NCBI GenBank assembly: GCA_026395615.1
Contig: JAPLYH010000021.1
Location: forward strand, 1-17,263
From: Candidatus Parcubacteria bacterium
Lineage (GTDB): Bacteria > Patescibacteriota > Minisyncoccia > Minisyncoccales > PEYH01
Direction of reading: 5' to 3'
Length of the DNA: 17,263 nucleotides
Below the pieces are notes generated by a model that was not told the DNA's origin, ran no database searches, and saw nothing but the letters and a program-made list of their open reading frames with translations. The translations under genes were made by a program, and so were the position numbers. Shown piece by piece: positions 5,978 to 13,685 of this stretch (positions within the stretch are counted from its first letter, which is position 1; each line of letters starts with the position of its first letter).

Positions 5978-7443
5978 TGTATTTCTTCCCAATTTTTATA
6001 ACTAAATTCCTCTGAAATGGATGGTAAAAATGGCGGGGGATCAAAGCTCATTGTCGGATCATAAATATTTTGCCTCTCTTTATATCCCGATACCCAGACG
6101 CTTCCAGATGTCCATTTTGTTCCTTCTCTGCCCTTACTCACAATAGATCCAAAAATATTCAACTGTTGTTTTTTAGCATAACTAGGATATGTATATGAAG
6201 AATAATAATTTCTTCCAAAATGACCATCCTGAGCTATAAATACTCCTTGTAAATCCAAATAATCTGGTGAGTCAGGGGCAATCAAAACATTGTTTTGCCC
6301 AATTACTACCAAGCTATCAGAATTATCCGGATTTTGATATACAATATTATCTTTTAACCAAACATCCCTTGTTGCTCCCGGAGTAATAAGATCCGCCGCT
6401 CCAATCGTCATCTTGCCGCTTACCGTTCCTTGAAGCCACACATTATCCTCTATAAATACTAATCCGCAATCGCTTAGATTATAATTAACAGCCGCTGATT
6501 CACTATTAATAATTGAATTTTCCCAAAAATATCCTAAATCCGTATCATAAGTATACACCTTGCTTATTCCTAAAACTTTTTTTACCGATAATTGTCTTTG
6601 ATTGATTATAACATGATAACCATAAGCGTTTGAAGGAGGAAGATATAAGCCCTTACCATCTCCTCCTAAGGGAAGCGGTAGAGTAAGGTGTTTTATTGTG
6701 CCTAAATCAATGGTAATTCCTTCAAAATCAAAATGAGAAACTCCTATGCGAAAAAGATTCTCATTGCCATTTGCAGTAGTAAACACTCCTGGACAAACAC
6801 ATCCTTGAGATTGGACATAAGAACAAGGTTGGGAGCAAGAAGAACAGCCATAGGAATCCGTACAAACCCATTGCTCTTGCTCGGAGCTTACAAAAGAATT
6901 ATTCTGGCCATCCATGCGAATCCCTCCATTAGAATGATACGGCCCCATAATAATTCTGTCATCTCCTGCCCAAACATTATGATCAAGAATATAAGAATAC
7001 TCGGCAACCGTTGGTTTTATATAATGAACTCTTATCGTTCGGTCCGCATCCGGAAATTGATTTGTCCACCCCGTAGATGTGACCTGGATTGAAGTGGTAA
7101 TACCACAGGGCCTTTCCTCTACAACACCTAATCTATATTTTCCGATTACTCCTATGCCTGGCAAACTAAATTCATATTCGCACGGAGCACAAGAATCGCA
7201 ATCTGAAGGAGGACAACCTATCTCAATCCCTCCGAAAAGCTCCTGTTCTTTATGTATTAAATACCATCTGTATCTGTTTAATCCGGCCTCTGCTATATGA
7301 AGAGATTGTTCATATGCTAATTCATATTTTGCCTGTTTAAGTTGTCCTAAAATAAAACCTAATAGGGCGACCAATAATACTAAAAACACTGAGCCGAAAA
7401 TCAAAATGTAGGTAATAATAAATCCTTTTTTATTATTCATCAT
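5974..7443 (-). CDS. PilX/GspK-like minor pilin with large cysteine-rich ectodomain
   Basis: The 489-residue protein starts MMNNKKG then FIITYILIFG, with a hydrophobic helix to about residue 33, resembling a prepilin cleaved after Gly7. Position 5 of the mature form is Tyr and not Glu, as in GspK and PilX types, which cap the pilus tip. The sequence AYEQSLHIAEAGLNRYRW is typical of the PilX N-terminal domain. The ectodomain carries two cysteine clusters, residues 77-113 (C77, C82, C85, C88, C113) and 194-217 (C194, C200, C203, C207, C215, C217). A strand-rich part follows (VFIEDNVWLQGTVSGKMTIG and similar), perhaps a beta-helix. It overlaps its neighbours by 11 bases upstream and 4 downstream. 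The second ATG (7440) is an equally possible start. Confidence 0.8.
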   Translation of the reverse strand: MMNNKKGFIITYILIFGSVFLVLLVALLGFILGQLKQAKYELAYEQSLHIAEAGLNRYRWYLIHKEQELFGGIEIGCPPSDCDSCAPCEYEFSLPGIGVIGKYRLGVVEERPCGITTSIQVTSTGWTNQFPDADRTIRVHYIKPTVAEYSYILDHNVWAGDDRIIMGPYHSNGGIRMDGQNNSFVSSEQEQWVCTDSYGCSSCSQPCSYVQSQGCVCPGVFTTANGNENLFRIGVSHFDFEGITIDLGTIKHLTLPLPLGGDGKGLYLPPSNAYGYHVIINQRQLSVKKVLGISKVYTYDTDLGYFWENSIINSESAAVNYNLSDCGLVFIEDNVWLQGTVSGKMTIGAADLITPGATRDVWLKDNIVYQNPDNSDSLVVIGQNNVLIAPDSPDYLDLQGVFIAQDGHFGRNYYSSYTYPSYAKKQQLNIFGSIVSKGREGTKWTSGSVWVSGYKERQNIYDPTMSFDPPPFLPSISEEFSYKNWEEIQ

Positions 7444-8425
7444 TTAGAATTAGATTTCTTAATTGAACCTTGCTCTCTAAATAATAATCATCTGGCGTAC
7501 GGATGGTTTCGACATTTACAATCAACATCATTTTTATCATTTTAGTTTTTTCTATCCTTTCTGCTAAATTAGTAATTTCCTGTCCATCTTTATCAAAATA
7601 TTTAAAAACACTTTTCTGGGGACTTCCAATTTGATTTTGAATATAATGAGATAAGATTGTTACTTTCTCTTGAGCTATAGGATATTCAGGAATCTCACCA
7701 ATTGGTTCAATCACTCCTCTTTTAAATTCTTTATCAACTCCTGCTTCTGTTGCTTTCCAATTTAACCGAAATTGGGCAATCATAGAAAAGTTACCCGGAG
7801 AACAAATATCATTAACTTGACTGCTGGCATCTGCTGTTAGTTGCAAATAATTATCTCCGGCTTGGTTTATAACATTAAAATTAGCAACGCCATTCCAGGT
7901 TGCGGAACAATCTTCACAAGATGTTCCAGTACAAAGAGTTCCTAACGAAGTTCCATCGGCATAAATATCGGCTGTCTCGCTAGATAATCCGAAATCTCCC
8001 TTAAGCCCAATCTGAACACTCGCTTCATTTAATGTTCCGTTAAAAAAATTAGAGAAAACCACTGAACAAGTCCCTCCATCAATATATGAAGTGCATTCTT
8101 TTGTTTGTTGATAATCCGAAGTTCCCCCTAAGAAATATCTCACTCGTTCTATATCCCCATCCTTATCTACATCGCTAAAAAATATCAATTCATTATCTTG
8201 GGTAGACAATAAAACATATGACCCATCTTCTCCTGTAACCGCTTCTCTAATTTCTTTTATCATTGTTTTTAACCCCCGTCTGGCTTCATTGGTTGCGTAT
8301 GCTTGATGCCACGCATAACTATCTACCCGATAAATAGCTGGAATAATGGAAAATAAGCCCGTAATTATTACGCTTAAAATCAATACAGCTACTATGGTTT
8401 CTATTAATGTAAATCCTTCATTCAT
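7433..8425 (-). CDS. PilW/PilJ-like prepilin (minor pilin)
   Basis: The 330-residue protein has a clear type IV prepilin motif: leader MNEG, then mature FTLIETIVAVLILSV with Phe1 and Glu5. One hydrophobic helix serves for membrane storage and filament packing. The region DSYAWHQAYATNEARRGLKT and MIKEIREAV after the helix is typical of PilW-like minor pilins, which help start the filament. The ectodomain has cysteine pairs near residues 111-120 and 165-173 and one near 208. The leader is only four residues, without the usual lysine or arginine. An in-frame stop three codons upstream excludes a longer version. It overlaps the neighbouring genes by 8 and 11 bases. Confidence 0.85.
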   Translation of the reverse strand: MNEGFTLIETIVAVLILSVIITGLFSIIPAIYRVDSYAWHQAYATNEARRGLKTMIKEIREAVTGEDGSYVLLSTQDNELIFFSDVDKDGDIERVRYFLGGTSDYQQTKECTSYIDGGTCSVVFSNFFNGTLNEASVQIGLKGDFGLSSETADIYADGTSLGTLCTGTSCEDCSATWNGVANFNVINQAGDNYLQLTADASSQVNDICSPGNFSMIAQFRLNWKATEAGVDKEFKRGVIEPIGEIPEYPIAQEKVTILSHYIQNQIGSPQKSVFKYFDKDGQEITNLAERIEKTKMIKMMLIVNVETIRTPDDYYLESKVQLRNLILNDE

Positions 8426-10259
8426 ATCTTTCTAAATCCACTTCTTTATAATTATTCCCGGAAACAGATAATGGAATATTTCGCTCGTAATAATTTTGCG
8501 CCCGAATATTCAATGTATAATTTGAACTATTTTGCAATGGTAAAAACAATGCTTCTCCCAAGCCATCTGTGGTTAAACTAACGTCATAGCCGAGCCCCTG
8601 ATTAAAAAGTCTCACCCCGGCCCCAAAAACAGGTTCTAAGTTAGAAACGTCCTTAACCTTAACAAGTAAAGAGTTATCCGATTCTAAATATAGGGTATAA
8701 CTGGTGCTTGTCCCCGATAAAAGATTAAAAGGTATCGGACTTAAACTATTATTAAGATTAAGGGCTCCGCCGTTCCTTATAAAATTTGAGAAATAATAAT
8801 TATCTGTTTCTAACCCGGACATTACTTTATGTCCTGAAGAATCAGATGAAAAATTTTTAGAATATTTATAAATCGAATTTTCATTAACATCAGTTCCTAC
8901 TATTTTATCGCCTCTTATATTAAAACTGACGTTGGAAATGGCTGTCTCCTGTCCATTTTTCCAAGAGACTCTCCATTCGTATAAAAGAGGGGTCTTCGTA
9001 ATATCATTAGTTGAAAGACTTGCTCTTATTTTTAATTCTTTATATTTATTAATATTTAATTGACTTAAATCAACAGGGGAAACGCCAAATCCTTCACTAT
9101 TACCCGGTAAATCACTATCAGAAATTAGGAACCAAGAACTACTAGTAGCATAGAATACTTTATAGGTTATATTTGTATCTATTTCCTTTAAATCTGACCA
9201 CTCAAATTTGTACCATTCTGTAATCTGGCTTGGGATTATAGAATTTGATTCAATATGGCCAGAACTGAAATAACTTACAGGAGAACTGGTTGCAAGGCTT
9301 ATTTCTCCGTTATTTAAATAAATATTTTCGGATTCAGAAATCTTGCTTTGATTTAAAAAAGAGTCAAAAAAACTATCACCATTCCAAGTAAGAGCGGTTT
9401 TTATATCTAAATTACTTGAGGGATCAATAATAAAAGTAATTGGATAAAGTTCTCCCTCGGTAATTGTGGGATTTTTTCTGCTTGGAGTAGAAATTACAGA
9501 CCCATTATATATATCTCCGGAACGAAACGTTTCTACAAGAGGATAACCACTTTTTAATACACTTATCTTATAATCGTCTGGCTCTAAAGATTTATCCAAT
9601 ATTAAAACTCGGATTCCCGGATTATTTGTATCTGTGCCATAACATTGATCTAAATCATATCCTTCGTTTTTTATATTAATAGAGTCGGTTGGACAAGGAG
9701 ATAATTGATCGCCGCTTAAAATTTCTATCGGTTGACCCGAACTGTCGCTCAAAGAAATTCTTAAAGCTCCCTTTCCTTCTCCTGTTTCCAGTGTCCCAGA
9801 AGCTGCATAAGAACTCAGAATCGCTTCTCCTCCAAAAAAACTCTGCCACGATACTCTTACTTTTATCTTTTTATAATCATTCGGGGCAGTATCTGGTAGA
9901 ACCGCTCCTCCCGAACAATCTAATCCTTCAATAGTTCCGTCTGCGCAATCGTCAAAATCTTCAACCAACATTTCTACATCATAATTTACTCCATTAATAG
10001 TTATATTTTCTTGATTTGTCACAATTTCAGAAAAATTTAATCCTCTCATTTCTTCTATCTTTTGAGACGCCAAATAAACGGCTTGCGTTTTGGCTTTGGA
10101 TTGCGCCACCACCTTAATTACTAACTGAAAACCGCCAAAAATTCCTAAAAAAACAATAGAAATTAAAAGGGTTGCGACAAGTACCTCTATTAATGTAAAT
10201 CCCTTTTTCACCGGACGATTAAAAAATATAGGATTAATCCCTTGTTTCTTTTTCCTCAT
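8418..10259 (-). CDS. PilV-like large prepilin with C-terminal carboxypeptidase-regulatory-like domain
   Basis: The 613-residue protein has a 20-residue basic leader (MRKKKQGINPIFFNRPVKKG), then FTLIEVLVATLLIS and a hydrophobic helix to about residue 47. After the helix comes KAKTQAVYLASQKIEEMRGL, typical of PilV/GspI minor pilins. The mature protein is several times larger than a normal pilin. Strand-rich modules include YEWRVSWKNG near residue 440 and an end domain (about 525-613) with LLVKVKDVSNLEPVFGAGVR, LTTDGLGEALFLPL and NYTLNIRAQNYYE. This last part fits the carboxypeptidase regulatory-like or CNA-B-like beta-sandwich class seen in adhesins. It probably forms the pilus tip or an adhesive branch. 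It starts 23 bases after the PilC stop. Confidence 0.82.
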   Translation of the reverse strand: MRKKKQGINPIFFNRPVKKGFTLIEVLVATLLISIVFLGIFGGFQLVIKVVAQSKAKTQAVYLASQKIEEMRGLNFSEIVTNQENITINGVNYDVEMLVEDFDDCADGTIEGLDCSGGAVLPDTAPNDYKKIKVRVSWQSFFGGEAILSSYAASGTLETGEGKGALRISLSDSSGQPIEILSGDQLSPCPTDSINIKNEGYDLDQCYGTDTNNPGIRVLILDKSLEPDDYKISVLKSGYPLVETFRSGDIYNGSVISTPSRKNPTITEGELYPITFIIDPSSNLDIKTALTWNGDSFFDSFLNQSKISESENIYLNNGEISLATSSPVSYFSSGHIESNSIIPSQITEWYKFEWSDLKEIDTNITYKVFYATSSSWFLISDSDLPGNSEGFGVSPVDLSQLNINKYKELKIRASLSTNDITKTPLLYEWRVSWKNGQETAISNVSFNIRGDKIVGTDVNENSIYKYSKNFSSDSSGHKVMSGLETDNYYFSNFIRNGGALNLNNSLSPIPFNLLSGTSTSYTLYLESDNSLLVKVKDVSNLEPVFGAGVRLFNQGLGYDVSLTTDGLGEALFLPLQNSSNYTLNIRAQNYYERNIPLSVSGNNYKEVDLERYE

Positions 10260-10282
10260 TTTAATTTAATTTTGGACTCTCT

Positions 10283-11308
10283 TTATAGTCCTGACATTAT
10301 TGAATAAATCGGCTGAACCATTGCAATGGCAAAAAAAGCGACTACTATCCCGACAAAAAGCAAAAGAGCTGGTTCTATAATAGAAGACAAGTTCTTGGTG
10401 ATGTTATTAACCTGTTCTTCAAAAAAATTTGCCAGTTTTGCAAGCATTCCGGATGTCTCACCTGTTTCTTCGCCTACTTGAAGCATTTGTAAAAAAAGAT
10501 TGGAATAAAGATTTGGGAATTTAGACATTGCTGCAGAGAGTCGCTCTCCTTTTTGGACCATTCCAGCCGTTTCCTTCAGTGCTTCTTTAAAAAAAACATT
10601 ACTAACCGCCCCGGAAGATATGTCTAGCGCCGTTACTATAGGGACTCCTCCTTGAATTAATGCGCTAAGAGTCAAAGACGTATATGCGCAATTTATTTTT
10701 TTAACTAATCCCGATATCACAGGAATTCGCAATAATAATGCATCGAATCGTCTTTTACCGGTTTTATTTCTTATAATATACGCTACTCCAAAAGCCAATA
10801 TCAGTAATATCAAAATAACGATATACCATCTATAAACTAAAAAATTACCAAGATTAATTACAAATGATGTCGTAGGAGGAAGTTTTACTTCCAATTCTTT
10901 AAAAGTTTTACTAAGCTCCGGAACGACTTTTACCAACATAACAATACCTATAGCAACCATTACTGTTATGATTACTAATGGATAAACCATAGCTCCTTTT
11001 ACCTTTGACCTCAATTGATAAACTCTTTCAAGCTGCGATGCTAAAATATCAAGAATTTCTTCCATTTTACCTGTTTTTTCTCCGACTCGAATCATGCTGT
11101 GATATATTTCCGGGAAAACTCGCGGATACTTCTCTAAAGCATCGGAAAATGCTGTCCCTTTTATAATCTCATCCTTGATCTCGGTTAAAACTTTTTTAAA
11201 ATACTTATTCTTCGCTTGAGCGCTAAGAATTTCTATAGCTCTCGGAAGGGGAACACCGGCGCTGATCATTACCTGTAAATTACGCGTAGCCATCAATTTT
11301 TCAGTCAA
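10283..11308 (-). CDS. pilC: PilC/GspF inner-membrane platform protein, main part of a frameshifted gene
   Basis: The frame encodes both GspF domains of PilC: TRNLQVMISAGVPLPRAIEI near the start, and a second, similar unit with LSALIQGGVPIVTALDIS near residue 220. Three membrane segments are at about 105-130, 155-175 and 305-330. PilC is the inner-membrane platform turned by the PilB ATPase. The ORF starts at a TTG (11308), but family-like sequence continues upstream in the same frame (VSAELTKELKKKKRFSLGLK, then YVSLTEKLMA) to about 11377. There it meets the other frame that holds the missing N-terminus (11301-11483). Rejoined, the protein would be about 400 residues, the normal size. As sequenced the gene is broken. 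Confidence 0.9.
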   Translation of the reverse strand: MTEKLMATRNLQVMISAGVPLPRAIEILSAQAKNKYFKKVLTEIKDEIIKGTAFSDALEKYPRVFPEIYHSMIRVGEKTGKMEEILDILASQLERVYQLRSKVKGAMVYPLVIITVMVAIGIVMLVKVVPELSKTFKELEVKLPPTTSFVINLGNFLVYRWYIVILILLILAFGVAYIIRNKTGKRRFDALLLRIPVISGLVKKINCAYTSLTLSALIQGGVPIVTALDISSGAVSNVFFKEALKETAGMVQKGERLSAAMSKFPNLYSNLFLQMLQVGEETGETSGMLAKLANFFEEQVNNITKNLSSIIEPALLLFVGIVVAFFAIAMVQPIYSIMSGL

Positions 11309-11483
11309 AGAAACATATTTTAAACCTAAAGAAAATCTCTTTTTCTTTTTTAACTCCTTTGTTAACTCTGCGGAAACCGTCTTGCTTAAGCAAGCTGGCT
11401 AATTCTTTTTTATTTTTCGCATCCGCCAGTCCCTTTCTATTCTTCCCGTCAAATGACTTGGCTACATACGAATAAGTAGGCAT
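11301..11483 (-). CDS. pilC: PilC N-terminal fragment, separated by a frameshift
   Basis: The first 36 residues or so are a typical PilC/GspF N-terminus: MPTYSYVAKSFDGKNRKGLA, then ADAKNKKELASLLKQDGF with a pattern of helix and strand. After the GGTTTC at about 11380-11375 the reading frame is wrong: the next 24 residues (RRVNKGVKKEKEIFFRFKI and on) are not family-like and end at a TGA at 11301. The proper continuation, VSAELTKEL, lies in the +1 frame. The ORF starts 9 bases after the PilB stop without a Shine-Dalgarno sequence. The tail after residue 36 should not be regarded as real protein. Confidence 0.8.
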   Translation of the reverse strand: MPTYSYVAKSFDGKNRKGLADAKNKKELASLLKQDGFRRVNKGVKKEKEIFFRFKICFFD

Positions 11484-11492
11484 AAATTTTTA

Positions 11493-13247
11493 TTATTCCA
11501 TTATAACTCTCAGGACTTCCTCAATCGTAGTAATGCCCTGGGTTGCCTTAACTAAACCATCTTCTACCATTGTTCTCATTCCTTCTTTAATGGCTTGCTC
11601 TTTTATTTTTTCAGAAAACACACCCACATCAATTAATTTTTTTATTGACTCTGTTATTGGCAAAACTTCAAAAATTCCGCTTCTACCGCGATATCCTTCC
11701 GGGCATGATTTACTTTTCTTGGGGCGATAAAAAGATAGGTCCGAAAATTTCTTATTTGCTTTTATAATTTTGTCTTCTCTCAGGGCATTCAAAACTCTTT
11801 CGCAATCACAATGTTTAGACAAAGTTTTCATAGCCACTTGGCTGGGGACATATTCCTCTTTAGGATCGCATAATTTTCTTACCAATCGCTGGGCCAAAAC
11901 AACATTAAGAGTTGAAGCAATCAAAAATGGCTCTATCTTCATATCTACCAAGCGAGGGATTGCTCCAGCTGCGTCATTAGTATGAAGTGTTGATAAAACT
12001 AAATGTCCAGTAAGAGCGGCGTTTATGGCCAATGATGCTGTTTCATTATCACGAATTTCTCCAACCATTATTATGTCCGGATCCTGTCTTAATAAAGAAC
12101 GAAGTCCGCTGGAAAAAGTAAGTCCTATTTTCGGCATAACTTGGGTTTGATTGATTCTTGGCATCCTATATTCAATTGGATCTTCTACGGTGCAGATATT
12201 AATTTCCGGCGTATTCAACATCTCTAAAATTGAATACAAGGTCGTAGTTTTTCCGGAACCAGTGGGTCCGGTTACTAAAATCATCCCTGTAGGCCTCCTA
12301 ATGGCTGATTGGACATATTCTAACGCTTCTCCCGCGACGCCCAATTCCTCTAAAGAATAACCTTTTGCTCCTTCTGCCAACAAACGCATTACGACTTTTT
12401 CTCCAGTCAAAACAGGAAGAACCGAAACCCTAACTGAATATTTGTCATCATTGCTTTTAAATTTAAAACGCCCATCTTGAGGTAATCTATGTTCATCTAA
12501 TTTAAGATTTGATAGTACTTTTATTCTTGCCACTATACCTGGAGCGATTTGCTTCGGCAAAGTCATTGCATCATGCAAAATTCCGTCAATCCTATAACGA
12601 ACCAACACCTCTTTTTCTGTTGGCTCTATATGAATATCCGAGGCCCTGTCTAGAACTGCGTGCTTTAAAAGAGTGTCCACTATCCTTATAACAGGCAATT
12701 CTTCTGCTACTTTCTTAAGATTTTGACCCTCCTTATCGCTCAAAATTCGTTTCAAAGGAATCATTTTCACGCCATCGGCATCTTTTTTGATAAGATCTTG
12801 AAACTCTGCCCTCAAAGTTTTTCTATATTGGGCCAAAACACCCTTTATCCCTTCTGGTGAAGTTAGACGAGGTAAAATTTTTAAATTAGATTTCTTTTTT
12901 ATAAACTCTATTGTTTGCAAATCATCCGGGTCTATCATCGCCACCTCTAAATTATTTTTATCCTTTCTAAAGGCGACTATATTATTAGAACGAGCAATAG
13001 GCTCGGGAATAATTTCTAAAATATCTCCCGGAACTATGGTTTGTTCTAAACTGATAAACGGTATTCCAAGAACATACGCTTTAAGTCGGGCTAAATCCTC
13101 GGGGGAAATAAAGCTATGTGAAACTAAAACATCTTCCAATTCTTGTTTATTGGTTTTTGCTATCTCTTCAATCTTCTTGAGCTGTTCTTCGGTAACTAAA
13201 TCAGCATCTAAAATAAATGATTTTAACTTTTTGACATCAATTTTCAT
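11493..13247 (-). CDS. pilB: PilB/GspE-type assembly ATPase
   Basis: This 584-residue protein is the hexameric motor of pilus extension. An N-terminal MshEN-like domain (about 1-150) is followed by the N2 domain (about 180-290, with LPVIRIVDTLLKHAVLDRAS then DIHIEP). The C-terminal ATPase domain has Walker A GPTGSGKTT (327-335), an Asp box TVEDPIEYR (353-361), Walker B DPDIIMVGEIRD (389-400) and a His box LSTLHTNDA (418-426). All catalytic residues are present. The usual two CxxC zinc pairs are degenerate: only C460, C480, C482 and C515 remain, in the spacing KLCDP, HCDCE and SCPEGYRGR. It follows the response regulator gene by 23 bases and precedes pilC by 9. Confidence 0.95.
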   Translation of the reverse strand: MKIDVKKLKSFILDADLVTEEQLKKIEEIAKTNKQELEDVLVSHSFISPEDLARLKAYVLGIPFISLEQTIVPGDILEIIPEPIARSNNIVAFRKDKNNLEVAMIDPDDLQTIEFIKKKSNLKILPRLTSPEGIKGVLAQYRKTLRAEFQDLIKKDADGVKMIPLKRILSDKEGQNLKKVAEELPVIRIVDTLLKHAVLDRASDIHIEPTEKEVLVRYRIDGILHDAMTLPKQIAPGIVARIKVLSNLKLDEHRLPQDGRFKFKSNDDKYSVRVSVLPVLTGEKVVMRLLAEGAKGYSLEELGVAGEALEYVQSAIRRPTGMILVTGPTGSGKTTTLYSILEMLNTPEINICTVEDPIEYRMPRINQTQVMPKIGLTFSSGLRSLLRQDPDIIMVGEIRDNETASLAINAALTGHLVLSTLHTNDAAGAIPRLVDMKIEPFLIASTLNVVLAQRLVRKLCDPKEEYVPSQVAMKTLSKHCDCERVLNALREDKIIKANKKFSDLSFYRPKKSKSCPEGYRGRSGIFEVLPITESIKKLIDVGVFSEKIKEQAIKEGMRTMVEDGLVKATQGITTIEEVLRVIME

Positions 13248-13270
13248 AAAAAGAGAAGTAAAAATATAAT

Positions 13271-13645
13271 CTAGGAACTTTTTTTCAATAGCTGTTCAAC
13301 TTTTTCTATAACCTCATTTAAACTATAATTTGCTTTTATCAGATAAGTAGTTGCTCCGAGTTCTATGGCTTTTTCCACCTCTCCCACATTCTCAAGATTG
13401 GTCAAAATCATCACAGGAATATGTTCAGTGACTTCGTCTTCCCTTAATTCTTTCAACACATCCAGTCCATGCTTTTTGGGCAGAATCAGGTCCAAAAGAA
13501 TTAGGTCGGGTTTTCCGCTTTTAGCCAAACGCACTCCCATCTCTCCATCTGTCGCTGCCTGCACATCATACCCCTTAGAGCGCAATGACTCTCCGAGAGT
13601 TTTTTGAATCGCTACTTCATCTTCTATAAATAAAATTTTGCTCAT
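13271..13645 (-). CDS. CheY-like response regulator (receiver domain only)
   Basis: The 124-residue protein is a single receiver domain. The acidic pair E8-D9 (FIEDE), the phosphoacceptor D52 (LILLDLILP), T82 (MILTNL) and K104 (YLIKAN) are all in place, so it should be phosphorylated. There is no DNA-binding output domain, so it must act through protein contacts. Its place between the histidine kinase (40-base gap) and the PilB ATPase (23-base gap) suggests that it receives phosphate from that kinase and influences pilus assembly. Whether it touches PilB is inference. No Shine-Dalgarno sequence is seen, and the upstream gap is a run of TTAATAATTAAT repeats. Confidence 0.92.
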   Translation of the reverse strand: MSKILFIEDEVAIQKTLGESLRSKGYDVQAATDGEMGVRLAKSGKPDLILLDLILPKKHGLDVLKELREDEVTEHIPVMILTNLENVGEVEKAIELGATTYLIKANYSLNEVIEKVEQLLKKSS

Positions 13646-13685
13646 AATGATTATTAATTATTAATTATTGGTTAGTTAAAACTTA

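Noticed and set aside
6733..7300. Plus-strand open frames of 119 and 73 codons opposite the PilX-like gene
   Set aside because: They are antisense shadows of a well-supported coding region, with no family signal.
11500..11505. Perfect TATAAT on the minus strand before pilC
   Set aside because: It is made by the last codons of pilB (GTT ATA ATG GAA) and has no -35 at proper spacing, so it is probably not a promoter.
13646..13685. Short TTAATAAT repeats between kinase and receiver genes
   Set aside because: This is simple A/T-rich sequence. A promoter there would have its -10 almost touching the start codon, so no call is made.
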